Shown piece after piece: positions 48,356 to 57,002 of a DNA stretch of 64,000 nucleotides. This DNA comes from Arthrobacter woluwensis. GTDB taxonomy: Bacteria; Actinomycetota; Actinomycetes; Actinomycetales; Micrococcaceae. The notes under the pieces were generated by a model. That model had not been told where the DNA came from, searched no databases, and saw only the letters and a program-made list of their open reading frames with translations. The number at the start of each line of letters is the position of its first letter. Positions within the stretch are counted from its first letter, which is position 1. The DNA lies in NCBI RefSeq assembly GCF_030816155.1, contig NZ_JAUSXR010000001.1:1-64000 (forward strand), in the 5' to 3' direction. The translations under genes were made by a program, and so were the position numbers.

Positions 48356-48598
48356 CAGGGCCTCATTTCGGGGGTGCCGGCGGCCCTCCGGAAGGGTCGC
48401 ACTGATAGTTCACTAAAGCTGATCCATATCCTACAGAAAACATCACTTTTCCTAATTTTCCTTGAGGCGCATACTGATGATCAGATCGACCCGGCGGCCT
48501 GATTCACAGTCGAATCACGGGACGCCGATCACCCCCTCTCTCCGCTCCCGGTGACGCAACCCGGAACCGGCGGACAACACTGAAGTGCAAGGAGCGCC
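48356..48598. promoter_or_regulatory. Divergent LysR-putA promoter region
   Basis: The gap is A+T-enriched between 48410 and 48480 (CTTTTCCTAATTTTCCTTGAG). This is where LysR T-N11-A boxes and promoters would be expected, but no single site is decisive. Confidence 0.4.
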
Positions 48599-51500
48599 AT
48601 GACCACCCCTGCTCGTGTCGAACTGCCGTCCGTGAGGCCACAGGACCTGGCCACGGAGGCCATCGCCCTGGTGCGCCGCTGGCTCGAGGAGGGCTCCCGG
48701 ATCCCCGTGGACGCCTCCGCCGCTCAGCTGGCCGGCGTCCTCAAGGATCCCAACGGCCTGGCGTTCACCGTCGGGTTCGTGGACGGCGTCGTCCGCCCCG
48801 AGGACCTGAGCGTCGCCGCCCGCAACCTCAAGGCCCTCGCCCCCAAGGTTCCGGCCTTCCTCCCCTGGTACATGAAGTCCGCCGTCGCCCTGGGCGGCTC
48901 CCTCGCCCCGGTTCTGCCCGGCGTCGTCATCCCCGTGGCCCGCCGCGTGCTGCGCGAGATGGTCGGCCACCTGATCGTGGACGCGACGGACGCCAAGCTC
49001 GGCGCCTCGATCCAGAAGATCAAGAAGGACGGCATCCACCTCAACGTCAACCTCCTGGGCGAGGCGATCCTCGGCCAGAACGAGGCCTCCCGACGCCTCG
49101 AGGGCACCCGGAAGCTCCTGGCGCGCCCCGACGTCGACTACGTCTCCATCAAGGTCTCCTCCACGGTCGCCCCGCACAACCACTGGGCGTTCGATGAGGC
49201 CGTCGAGCACATCATCGAGAAGCTCGCGCCGCTGTACCGCCTGGCCGCGTCCTCCAGCCCCCGCAAGTTCATCAACCTGGACATGGAGGAGTACAAGGAC
49301 CTGGACCTGACCATCGCGGTCTTCACCCAGCTCCTCGACCGCCCCGAGTTCAAGGACCTGGAAGCCGGCATCGTGCTTCAGGCGTACCTCCCGGACGCCC
49401 TGAGCGCCATGATCCGTCTCCAGGAGTGGTCGGCCGCCCGCACCGCCCAGGGCGGCGCCCCCATCAAGGTCCGCGTCGTGAAGGGCGCCAACCTGCCCAT
49501 GGAGCAGGTCGACGCCGACTTGCACGGCTGGCCTCTGGCCACCTGGGGCAGCAAGCAGGACTCGGACACCTCCTACAAGGCCGTCCTCGACTACGCGCTG
49601 ACCCCCGAGCACATCGCCAACGTCCGCATCGGCGTCGCCGGCCACAACCTCTTCGACGTGGCGCTCGCCCACCTGCTCGCCGAGGCACGCGGTGTGAAGC
49701 AGGGCCTCGAGTTCGAGATGCTGCTCGGCATGGCGACCGGCCAGGCCGAAGCCGTGAAGCGCACCGTCGGCTCGCTGCTGCTCTACACCCCCGTCGTGCA
49801 CCCGGGCGAGTTCGACGTCGCCATCGCCTACCTGATCCGCCGCCTCGAAGAGGGTGCGAGCCAGGAGAACTTCATGTCCGCCGTCTTCGAGCTGGACAAG
49901 AACGAGGGCCTGTTCGAGCGCGAGAAGAACCGCTTCCTCGCCTCCCTGGAAGCACTCACGGACACCGTCCCCGGCCCGAACCGTGTGCAGGACCGCACCG
50001 CGTTCGACGCCGCGGCCCTGGCCGAGGAGGAGCTCTCCCGCGCCGCGCTCGGCACCGGCGAGGCCGGCTTCGGCGGCCCGACCCTCAGCTTCGACAACAC
50101 TCCGGACACGGATCCGGACCTCCCGGCCAACCGCACCTGGGGCCGCGCCATCCTGGACCGCGTGCCCGGCACCGCCCTCGGCCTGGCGACCGCCGACTCC
50201 CACGTGCTGAACACCGCGGAAGAGCTCGACGCCGTGATCGCCACCGCCGTCGCGCGCGGCGCCGAGTGGGGCTCCCTCACCGGCGCCCAGCGTGCCGAGG
50301 TCCTGCACCGCGCCGGCGTGCGCCTGGAGGCCCGCCGCGCCGAGCTGCTCGAGGTCATGGCCGCCGAGTGCGGGAAGACCCTGGACCAGGGCGACCCCGA
50401 GGTCTCCGAGGCCATCGACTTCGCCCACTACTACGCCGAGCTCGCCAAGGACCTCGACCACGTGGACGGCGCCACCTTCGTGCCCTCCAAGCTGACCGTG
50501 GTCACCCCGCCGTGGAACTTCCCGGTCGCCATCCCGGCCGGCTCCACCCTCGCGTCGCTGGCCGCCGGCTCCGCCGTCGTCATCAAGCCCGCCAAGCAGG
50601 CCCGCCGCTCCGGCGCGGTCATGGTCGAGGCCCTCTGGGAGGCCTTCGACGAGGCCGGCATCGACCGCAGCGTGCTCCAGTACGTCCAGCTGGCCGACCG
50701 TGAGCTCGGCACCCGCCTGGTCTCCCACCCGGCCGTGGACCGCCTGATCCTGACCGGCGGCTACGAGACCGCCGAGCTGTTCCGCAGCTTCCGCAAGGAC
50801 CTGCCGCTGCTGGCCGAGACGAGTGGCAAGAACGCCATCATCGTCACCCCGTCCGCAGACCTGGACCTCGCCGCGAAGGACGTCGTCCAGTCCGCGTTCG
50901 GCCACGCAGGCCAGAAGTGCTCCGCCGCCTCCCTGGTGGTCCTGGTGGGCTCCGTCGCCACGTCCCGCCGCTTCAACCAGCAGCTCGAGGACGCCGCGCG
51001 CTCCCTCAAGGTCGGCTACCCGGTGGACCCGCAGACCCAGATGGGCCCGGTCATCGAGCCGGCCCAGGGCAAGCTCCTGCGCGGCCTGACCACTCTCGGC
51101 GAGGGCGAGCAGTGGCTCCTCAAGCCGCAGAAGCTGGACGAGTCCGGCAAGCTGTGGAGCCCGGGCGTCCGCACCGGCGTCAAGCGCGGCAGCGAGTACC
51201 ACAAGACCGAATACTTCGGCCCGATCCTCGGCGTCATGACCGCCGCCACCCTGGAGGAAGCCGTGGCGATCGTCAACGAGATCGACTACGGTCTGACCTC
51301 CGGCCTGCACTCCCTGGACCCGGCCGAGCTGGACTACTGGCTGCAGAACATCCAGGCCGGCAACCTGTACGTGAACCGCGGCATCACCGGTGCGATCGTG
51401 CGCCGTCAGCCGTTCGGCGGCTGGAAGAAGTCCGCAGTCGGCGCGGGTACCAAGGCCGGCGGCCCCAACTACCTGGTGGGCCTGGGTTCCTGGAAGGACG

Positions 51501-52156
51501 CCGAGGTGTCCGCCGCCGGCGCCCCGACCGCCGCGGCCCGTGGCCTCCTCGCGGCTGCCCGGTCCGCAGAGCTCGGCGCCGAGGACCTCGCGTGGCTCGA
51601 AGGCGCCCTCGCCTCCGACGCCGTCGCCTGGGGTTCCGAATTCGGCGCCGCTCGTGACGCCTCCGGCCTGACCGCCGAGCGCAACGTGTTCCGCTACCAC
51701 GCCGTTCCGGCCACGATCCGCTTCGAGGCCGACGCTTCGGGCCGGGGTCTGGCGGAGCTGCTCCGCGTCGCCGCGGCCGCTGCAACCGCCTGGAGCGGAC
51801 GCACTCCGGAGGGCACCGTGGTGAGCACCGCGGAGAAGCTGCCGGCCGCCGTCGTGCAGGCGCTGAGCGCTGCCGGCATGCCGGCCATCGTGGAGGACGA
51901 CGCCGCGTGGGCCGCCCGCGTCGGCCGTCTCGCCGCGAAGAACGGTCCGGAGTCCTCGGTCCGCATCCGTCTGATCGGCGCCCCGGTGCTGCCGACCGCC
52001 GAGGCCGCCGACGGCAAGCCGGACGTCGCGATCTACGCGAACGACGTCGTCGCCGCGGGCCGTGTGGAGCTGCTGACCTTCCTCAAGGAACAGGCCGTCT
52101 CCATCACCGCGCACCGCTTCGGCACGCCGAACCACCTCTCGGACGCGCTGATCTGA
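48599..52156 (+). CDS. putA: Bifunctional proline dehydrogenase/L-glutamate gamma-semialdehyde dehydrogenase
   Basis: The 1185-residue PutA-type enzyme has a proline dehydrogenase barrel at about 100-430 (VDYVSIKVSSTVAPHNHW, GHNLFDVALAH). This is followed by an aldehyde dehydrogenase with Glu740 (LLAETSGKN) and Cys774 (GQKCSAASL). A C-terminal ALDH-like tail of some 200 residues runs past 980. It lacks an N-terminal DNA-binding domain, so it does not self-regulate like the E. coli protein. It converts proline to glutamate with substrate channelling. AAGGAG precedes ATG. Confidence 0.93.
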   Translation: MTTPARVELPSVRPQDLATEAIALVRRWLEEGSRIPVDASAAQLAGVLKDPNGLAFTVGFVDGVVRPEDLSVAARNLKALAPKVPAFLPWYMKSAVALGGSLAPVLPGVVIPVARRVLREMVGHLIVDATDAKLGASIQKIKKDGIHLNVNLLGEAILGQNEASRRLEGTRKLLARPDVDYVSIKVSSTVAPHNHWAFDEAVEHIIEKLAPLYRLAASSSPRKFINLDMEEYKDLDLTIAVFTQLLDRPEFKDLEAGIVLQAYLPDALSAMIRLQEWSAARTAQGGAPIKVRVVKGANLPMEQVDADLHGWPLATWGSKQDSDTSYKAVLDYALTPEHIANVRIGVAGHNLFDVALAHLLAEARGVKQGLEFEMLLGMATGQAEAVKRTVGSLLLYTPVVHPGEFDVAIAYLIRRLEEGASQENFMSAVFELDKNEGLFEREKNRFLASLEALTDTVPGPNRVQDRTAFDAAALAEEELSRAALGTGEAGFGGPTLSFDNTPDTDPDLPANRTWGRAILDRVPGTALGLATADSHVLNTAEELDAVIATAVARGAEWGSLTGAQRAEVLHRAGVRLEARRAELLEVMAAECGKTLDQGDPEVSEAIDFAHYYAELAKDLDHVDGATFVPSKLTVVTPPWNFPVAIPAGSTLASLAAGSAVVIKPAKQARRSGAVMVEALWEAFDEAGIDRSVLQYVQLADRELGTRLVSHPAVDRLILTGGYETAELFRSFRKDLPLLAETSGKNAIIVTPSADLDLAAKDVVQSAFGHAGQKCSAASLVVLVGSVATSRRFNQQLEDAARSLKVGYPVDPQTQMGPVIEPAQGKLLRGLTTLGEGEQWLLKPQKLDESGKLWSPGVRTGVKRGSEYHKTEYFGPILGVMTAATLEEAVAIVNEIDYGLTSGLHSLDPAELDYWLQNIQAGNLYVNRGITGAIVRRQPFGGWKKSAVGAGTKAGGPNYLVGLGSWKDAEVSAAGAPTAAARGLLAAARSAELGAEDLAWLEGALASDAVAWGSEFGAARDASGLTAERNVFRYHAVPATIRFEADASGRGLAELLRVAAAAATAWSGRTPEGTVVSTAEKLPAAVVQALSAAGMPAIVEDDAAWAARVGRLAAKNGPESSVRIRLIGAPVLPTAEAADGKPDVAIYANDVVAAGRVELLTFLKEQAVSITAHRFGTPNHLSDALI

Positions 52157-52184
52157 CAGCGCCTTCCCTCACGGCCGCGAAGTA

Positions 52185-52227
52185 ACAGCTGACGCCCCTA
52201 AAACTCGGTTTTAGGGGCGTCAGCTGT
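52185..52227. terminator. Bidirectional terminator between putA and a lipoprotein gene
   Basis: The perfect 20-base arms ACAGCTGACGCCCCTAAAAC and its complement enclose a TCG loop. It serves the convergent putA and lipoprotein genes and shares the ACAGCTG core with the hairpin at 16935-16983. Confidence 0.85.
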
Positions 52228-52256
52228 ATTCTCGCGGCTCGCGTCGTCAGTGGGGG

Positions 52257-53246
52257 CTACTTCTTCGGCAGGCCCGGCGGGTTCAGTTCGGAGGTGGGGA
52301 TGCCCTCCTCCTTCAGGCCCCAGCGGTCCAGGATCTTGCCGTAGGTGCCGTCCTTGATGAGGTCGTTCAGGGCGGCCTGCGCGGCCTTGGCGAAGCCATT
52401 TCCCTTCTTGGTGCCGACCGCGATGTTCGCCTTCAGCGGCCAGCCGCCGTCGAGGAGCCCCACGAGCTTCGTCTGACCGTTCTTGGCCGCCTTGTAAGCG
52501 GCGGTCGCGTTGGGACCGAGGGTGAGGTCCGCGCGGCCGGACTGGAGGGCCAGCGAGGAGGCCGAGTCGTCGTCGTAGTACTGGAACTGGACGGGGGCCA
52601 GGCCGTTCTTCTTGTTCTCGGCGTCCCACGCCAGCAGGATCGACTCCTGGTTGGTGCCGGAGCCCACGATGATCTTCTTGCCCGCCACGTCGGCCGGCTT
52701 CTCGATCGAGCTGATGGAGCTGTTGCTCTTGGCGTAGAAGCCGAGCTTGTCGCTGCGGTAGCTGGCGAAGTCGAACTTCTCCTTGCGCTCCTCGGTCACG
52801 GTGACGTTGGAGATGACGGCCTCGTACTTGCCCGAGGCGACGCCGAGGGGCCAGTTCTCCCAGGTGGTGGGGACGACCTCCGCTTTGAGGCCGAGTTTCT
52901 CCGCGACGGCGAAGGCGATGTCCACCTCGTTGCCCACGGGGGTCTTGTCGTCGTTGGCGTAGACGGCCAGCGGCGCCGCGAAGGGGCTGACCGCGACGGT
53001 CAGCTTTCCATCCGCTTTCACGGCGTCCGGGACGAGGGCGGCGGCCGCGGGATCGGCGGTGACGGGGAAGCGGTCCTGCTGCGGCGTGAGGTTGAAGACC
53101 TTGCCGGAGACGGTGGCGGAAGGTGCCGGCGACGCGTCCTTGTTCCCGGCGGCGTTCGCGCCGGGGTCTGAGCAGGCGCTGAGCCCCACGGAAACGCTGG
53201 CGAGGAGGACGACGGCGGCCGCAGCGGTTGATCTTGCAGAGCTCAT
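52257..53246 (-). CDS. Orphan amino-acid substrate-binding lipoprotein
   Basis: The 329-residue family-3 solute-binding lipoprotein has a lipobox LSAC (Cys25). It is a close paralogue of the binding protein at 21977-22972: shared CSDPGANAA, PQQDR, DDKTPVGNEVDIA and GSGTNQESILLAWD. No permease or ATPase gene adjoins it, so it probably feeds the 19.9-22 kb transporter with a related substrate. ATG at 53246 follows AAAGG; the longer in-frame start at 53279 is not needed. Confidence 0.88.
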   Translation of the reverse strand: MSSARSTAAAAVVLLASVSVGLSACSDPGANAAGNKDASPAPSATVSGKVFNLTPQQDRFPVTADPAAAALVPDAVKADGKLTVAVSPFAAPLAVYANDDKTPVGNEVDIAFAVAEKLGLKAEVVPTTWENWPLGVASGKYEAVISNVTVTEERKEKFDFASYRSDKLGFYAKSNSSISSIEKPADVAGKKIIVGSGTNQESILLAWDAENKKNGLAPVQFQYYDDDSASSLALQSGRADLTLGPNATAAYKAAKNGQTKLVGLLDGGWPLKANIAVGTKKGNGFAKAAQAALNDLIKDGTYGKILDRWGLKEEGIPTSELNPPGLPKK

Positions 53247-53501
53247 GATGACCTTTCGAAAGTAGAGCTGGTGCAGCAACTTTCACGGTCGCCGGGGTGC
53301 CCGGTCAAAGCCGTTCGACACGGTGCGAGACGCGCGGAAACACGGGGAATCACGGCGTCACCGAGCGTCGCACACGGGGTCACCGGGCGTGCGGAAAGGT
53401 CATCTGGAAGCGGGTGGTTCCGTGGAGTGGGTCCCTCCGTGACGGGCCTCCTCCCACAGGATTCCTCGCTCGGCCGGGCCCAGCCCGGTGAGGACGGACG
53501 C

Positions 53502-54314
53502 TCAGGCCACCTTGCCCGGGTTCGCCGGCGTGGAGGAGGCGGCCTGACCTTCCCGGGCCAGGAACGCGGAGAGTTCCCCGATCGTGCTCATGAGCGGCGC
53601 CGGGAAGACGACCGTGGTGTTCTTGTCCACGCCGATCTCCACCAGGCTCTGCAGATTGCGGAGCTGCAGCGCGAGAGGGTGGGCCATCATGGTGTCTGAG
53701 GCGTCGCCCAAGGCAGCGGCCGAGATGGCCTCGCCTTCGGCCGCGATGATCTTGGCTCTCTTCTCCCGCTCGGCCTCGGCTTGGCGGGCCATGGCGCGTT
53801 TCATGGCGTCCGGAAGCTGGATGTCCTTCAGCTCCACCAGGGTCACTTCCACGCCCCAATCGGTGGTGAGGACGTCGAGGATCTGACGGATGTCGTCATT
53901 GATCCTTTCCGTCTCGGAGAGGGTCTGGTCGAGAGTGTGCCGCCCCACCACGCGCCGCAGCGTGGTCTGGGCGATCTGATTGATGGCGGCCGCGACGTTC
54001 TCGATCGCCACCACGGATTTCACCGCATCCACCACGCGGTAATAGGCCACCGCGGAGACATCCACGCTGACGTTGTCCTGGGTGATGATGCCCTGGGACT
54101 GGATCGGCATGGTCACGATCCGCAGGCTCACCAGCGGCAGATGATCCACTACCGGGATGATGAGACGGAAGCCGGGCATGCGCACCCCGACCACCCGTCC
54201 GAGCCGGAACAGAACGCCCTGTTCGTACTGCCGGACGATGCGAATGGACGCCTTCGCCAGGATGATCAGCAGCACGATGACGACGCCCAGGACGATGAGA
54301 GCAACGGGGTCCAT
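53502..54314 (-). CDS. Slipin/SPFH-domain membrane protein
   Basis: The 270-residue stomatin-like protein has an N-terminal membrane anchor (PVALIVLGVVIVLLIILAKAS). The SPFH/band-7 domain (RQYEQGVLFRLGRVVGVRMPGFRLIIP, TQDNVSVDVSAVAYYRV, TTDWGVEVTLVELKDIQLP) is followed by a coiled coil (AMARQAEAEREKRAKIIAAEGEA). It organises membrane microdomains in other bacteria. Here no NfeD protease partner gene is adjacent. AAGGAGG precedes ATG. The 255-base gap downstream of the lipoprotein start holds nothing recognisable. Confidence 0.9.
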   Translation of the reverse strand: MDPVALIVLGVVIVLLIILAKASIRIVRQYEQGVLFRLGRVVGVRMPGFRLIIPVVDHLPLVSLRIVTMPIQSQGIITQDNVSVDVSAVAYYRVVDAVKSVVAIENVAAAINQIAQTTLRRVVGRHTLDQTLSETERINDDIRQILDVLTTDWGVEVTLVELKDIQLPDAMKRAMARQAEAEREKRAKIIAAEGEAISAAALGDASDTMMAHPLALQLRNLQSLVEIGVDKNTTVVFPAPLMSTIGELSAFLAREGQAASSTPANPGKVA

Positions 54315-54413
54315 GGGGATCCCCTCCTTAGCTTACGAAGCCGTCCGGAAGCGCTTCTGCTCGGGGGAGCTCCTTCTTCCATTGTCTCTCCGATGGGGCA
54401 GAATGGCTCCGGC

Positions 54414-55139
54414 TCACGCCACCCAACCGAGCGCTTTGGCGGCGTGCACGGCGAGCAGGAACCCCACGATCCCGATGATCCAGAGCGTGGTGGAGCGAGC
54501 GCTGCGGGTGAGCCAGGCGTCGAGTCTCTTCAAGGGCGCCTCGACGAGCCGCCGCGCGAACAGCCGGCCCGCTGTCAGCACCAGCGCGGGCGCGATCATC
54601 ACCAGGCAGTAGAGCGCCAGGACCAGCAGCGCCGTCGGCTGGTCCGCGGTCTGCGTCGTGATGATGCCGGTGGCCGCCAGATACGGCAGCATCGACGCGA
54701 TCTCCACGACGACGGCGCTCACCGCCAGCCCCATGAGCGCGGCGGCCCCGCTGTCCTCACCCATGGCCTGGTCGCGCCAGCGCCGGAGCCGACCGGACTG
54801 CGCTCCGCGCTCGGCGGCGCGCGCCCGCGCGGCCTTGGTGTCCAGGGCGAAGCTGAGGACCAGCAGCGTCACGCCGAGAAGGAGCTGGAGGAATTGCGCC
54901 GGGGTGGAGTCGAGCAGGCCGGAGGCGTTCTTCAGCAGCAGACCGCCGCCCGTCATGAGGACGATCCCCACAGCAAAGTACGCGACCGCCACCGTTCCCA
55001 GATACAGCGCGATCCGTCCTGGGCGCATCCGCCCCGGCGCCATGAGCAGCCACACCGGCACCAGGAGGGTGCCGAAGCTGAGCGAATCCGTGAGGGCGAG
55101 GAGCAACAGTGCCCCCGCTGCTTCGCCGGGAATGATCAT
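54414..55139 (-). CDS. GAP family (sulfolipid-addressing-like) membrane protein
   Basis: The 241-residue protein has about six membrane segments (LLLLALTDSLSFGTLLVPVWLL, YLGTVAVAYFAVGIVLMTGGGLL, FLQLLLGVTLLVLSFAL, LVLALYCLVMIAPALVL). The opening ALTDSLSFGTLL and overall layout fit the actinobacterial GAP/Sap family, linked to export of peptidolipids or sulfolipid in mycobacteria. GAGGAGA precedes ATG. It is divergent from a TetR gene that probably controls it. Confidence 0.83.
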   Translation of the reverse strand: MIIPGEAAGALLLLALTDSLSFGTLLVPVWLLMAPGRMRPGRIALYLGTVAVAYFAVGIVLMTGGGLLLKNASGLLDSTPAQFLQLLLGVTLLVLSFALDTKAARARAAERGAQSGRLRRWRDQAMGEDSGAAALMGLAVSAVVVEIASMLPYLAATGIITTQTADQPTALLVLALYCLVMIAPALVLTAGRLFARRLVEAPLKRLDAWLTRSARSTTLWIIGIVGFLLAVHAAKALGWVA

Positions 55140-55194
55140 CGGGTCTCCTCGCTCGCTCTTCGTCAGGCGTTCTTCGGCATGGATTGGTACAGTC

Positions 55195-55223
55195 GTACTA
55201 ACGTGACACTAGCACGAGCGTAC
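55195..55223. promoter_or_regulatory. Candidate TetR operator between GAP and TetR genes
   Basis: GTAC-N4-GTG-N7-CAC-N4-GTAC is exactly symmetric about 55209, and CGTACTA recurs 25 bases apart. Its position just before the regulator start and upstream of the divergent membrane gene is right for autoregulation. Confidence 0.5.
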
Positions 55224-55235
55224 TAGGATGATGGA

Positions 55236-55832
55236 GTGGGATACACGCCGCGCGAGGAGCGCAAAGCACGACTGGCCGAGGCGGTTTGGGAGATCGTCCT
55301 GGAACAGGGCATCAGCGCCGTGTCCGTCCGAACGGTTGCGGCCCGGGCCGGGGTGGCCGTCGGCTCCTTACGGCACCTTTTCCCGACGCAGTCCGAGCTG
55401 CTCGAGTTCTCCGCCGAACTCATGGTGGAGCGAGCCACGGAGCGGGTCTCGGCCCTGGTCCCGGGCGTGGATCTGGTGGACTATGTCCTCGCCGTCATCA
55501 GCGAACTCCTGCCCCTCACCCCGGACACCCGCCGCGAGTTCGAACTCAACATGGCCCTGATCGCGGAGACTCCGGGGAACCCCGGACTCGCCCGCGCCCG
55601 CGACGACGCTCACGCCCGCCTCCTGGACCTCTTCATCCGGCTGGCCGGTTTCCTGCGGGACGAGGACCCTTCCGGAGAGGGCACCCGGCACGACGGACGG
55701 CGCTTGCTCGCCCTCTGCGACGGCCTGGGCCTCCACTTGCTGCATCAGCCGGCCGACGCGGACACTGGATGGGCCGTCGTCCTGATCCGTGAGGAGCTCG
55801 ACAGGATCCGGGGCGCCCGGCGGACGCCCTGA
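55236..55832 (+). CDS. TetR family transcriptional regulator
   Basis: The 198-residue regulator from a GTG start has a TetR helix-turn-helix (RKARLAEAVWEIVLEQGISAVSVRTVAARAGVAVGSLRHLFPTQSEL). A helical ligand domain follows. The GLRHLF/SLRHLFPTQ end of the HTH is a TetR hallmark. It is divergent from the GAP membrane gene, the likely target. Confidence 0.87.
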   Translation: MGYTPREERKARLAEAVWEIVLEQGISAVSVRTVAARAGVAVGSLRHLFPTQSELLEFSAELMVERATERVSALVPGVDLVDYVLAVISELLPLTPDTRREFELNMALIAETPGNPGLARARDDAHARLLDLFIRLAGFLRDEDPSGEGTRHDGRRLLALCDGLGLHLLHQPADADTGWAVVLIREELDRIRGARRTP

Positions 55833-55941
55833 GCCGTCCTGCCCGGCGCGCGGCGCATCTCACAGGAATGCCCGGCCCCGCGCCGTCGTTGTCGCAGATG
55901 TGGCCGGTGATCCCGGCGCGGAACACCGATGAAAGGCAGTC

Positions 55942-56928
55942 ATGTCCCTGAAGCTCTCCATCCTCGACCTCGCGACCATCGGACCCGGGCAGAGTGTGAA
56001 GGAGAGTCTGGATGGCAGCGTGGCCCTGGCGCAGCTCGCCGAGGACGCCGGATATGAGCGCGTCTGGTACGCCGAGCACCACAACATGGCCAGCATCGCG
56101 TCGTCGGCCACGAGCGTGCTGATCGCGCATGTCGCCGCCCACACGAAGACCATCCGCCTCGGCGCCGGCGGCGTCATGCTGCCGAACCACTCGCCGCTGA
56201 CCATCGCGGAGCAGTTCGGCACCCTCGAATCCCTGCACCCCGGACGCATCGACCTCGGTCTGGGCCGCGCCCCCGGCAGCGACCAGAACACCATGCGGGC
56301 CCTCCGCCGTGACCCGATGGCGGCCGACACCTTCCCGCAGGACGTTCAGGAGCTCCAGGCCTTCCTCGGGGACAGCACCCTGATCCCGGGCGTCGAGGCC
56401 ACCCCCGGCAAGGGCACGCACGTGCCGCTGTACATCCTCGGGTCCTCGCTCTTCGGCGCCAAGCTCGCCGCCGCACTTGGTCTGCCATATGCGTTCGCGT
56501 CCCATTTCGCCCCCGCCGCCCTGCAGGACGCGGTCCGCATCTACCGCGAGCAGTTCAAGCCTTCCGCACAGTTGGCCGAGCCGTATGTGATCGCCGGTGT
56601 GAACGTCGTGGCCGCGGACTCGACCGCGCAGGCCCAGGATCTCCTCCGCGACGCGCTCCGGCAGCGCGTGCAGACCTTCTTCGGCCGGGGTCACACCTTC
56701 ACGGACGAGGAGGCCGATCTGGTGCTCGACGCCCCGCAGGGCCAGCACCTGCGGGAGATGGTCAAGTACTCCGCCGTGGGCGAGCCCGCAGCGGTTCTGG
56801 AGTACCTGGAGGGCTTCGCGAAGCACGCCGACGCCGACGAACTGATCGTCGCCCACCAGGCCCCGGGCACCGAGGCGAAGCTGCGCTCCGCCGAACTGCT
56901 GGGCCAGATCGCGCTCGGCCAGGGCTGA
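55942..56928 (+). CDS. LLM class flavin-dependent oxidoreductase
   Basis: The 328-residue luciferase-like enzyme is of the MsnO8/YhbW type: [82 protein letters not shown]. It is the usual length for the group. It does not belong to the sulfur operon. GAAAGG precedes ATG. Its last residues ([16 protein letters not shown]) are echoed by a fragment near 60065, on the far side of the RiPP-like island. Confidence 0.9.
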   Translation: MSLKLSILDLATIGPGQSVKESLDGSVALAQLAEDAGYERVWYAEHHNMASIASSATSVLIAHVAAHTKTIRLGAGGVMLPNHSPLTIAEQFGTLESLHPGRIDLGLGRAPGSDQNTMRALRRDPMAADTFPQDVQELQAFLGDSTLIPGVEATPGKGTHVPLYILGSSLFGAKLAAALGLPYAFASHFAPAALQDAVRIYREQFKPSAQLAEPYVIAGVNVVAADSTAQAQDLLRDALRQRVQTFFGRGHTFTDEEADLVLDAPQGQHLREMVKYSAVGEPAAVLEYLEGFAKHADADELIVAHQAPGTEAKLRSAELLGQIALGQG

Positions 56929-56979
56929 GCAGGGCTCAACCGCACCGGCGCTGGGCCGCACATTGCGATCGTCTGTCGT

Positions 56980-56997
56980 CATTCCCTGGTGGGAATG
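56980..56997. terminator. Small hairpin between convergent LLM and MFS genes
   Basis: The perfect stem CATTCCC / GGGAATG has a TGGT loop between the two stops. Confidence 0.5.
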
Positions 56998-57002
56998 CCG
57001 CA

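Noticed and set aside
48515..52135. Open frame of over 1200 codons antisense to putA
   Set aside because: It mirrors putA codon structure in high-GC DNA, is Gly/Arg/Val low-complexity and matches no family; putA itself has full catalytic motifs.
53247..53501. Riboswitch upstream of the orphan lipoprotein
   Set aside because: GC-rich with small stems, but I could not match a SAM, cobalamin or other known aptamer core.
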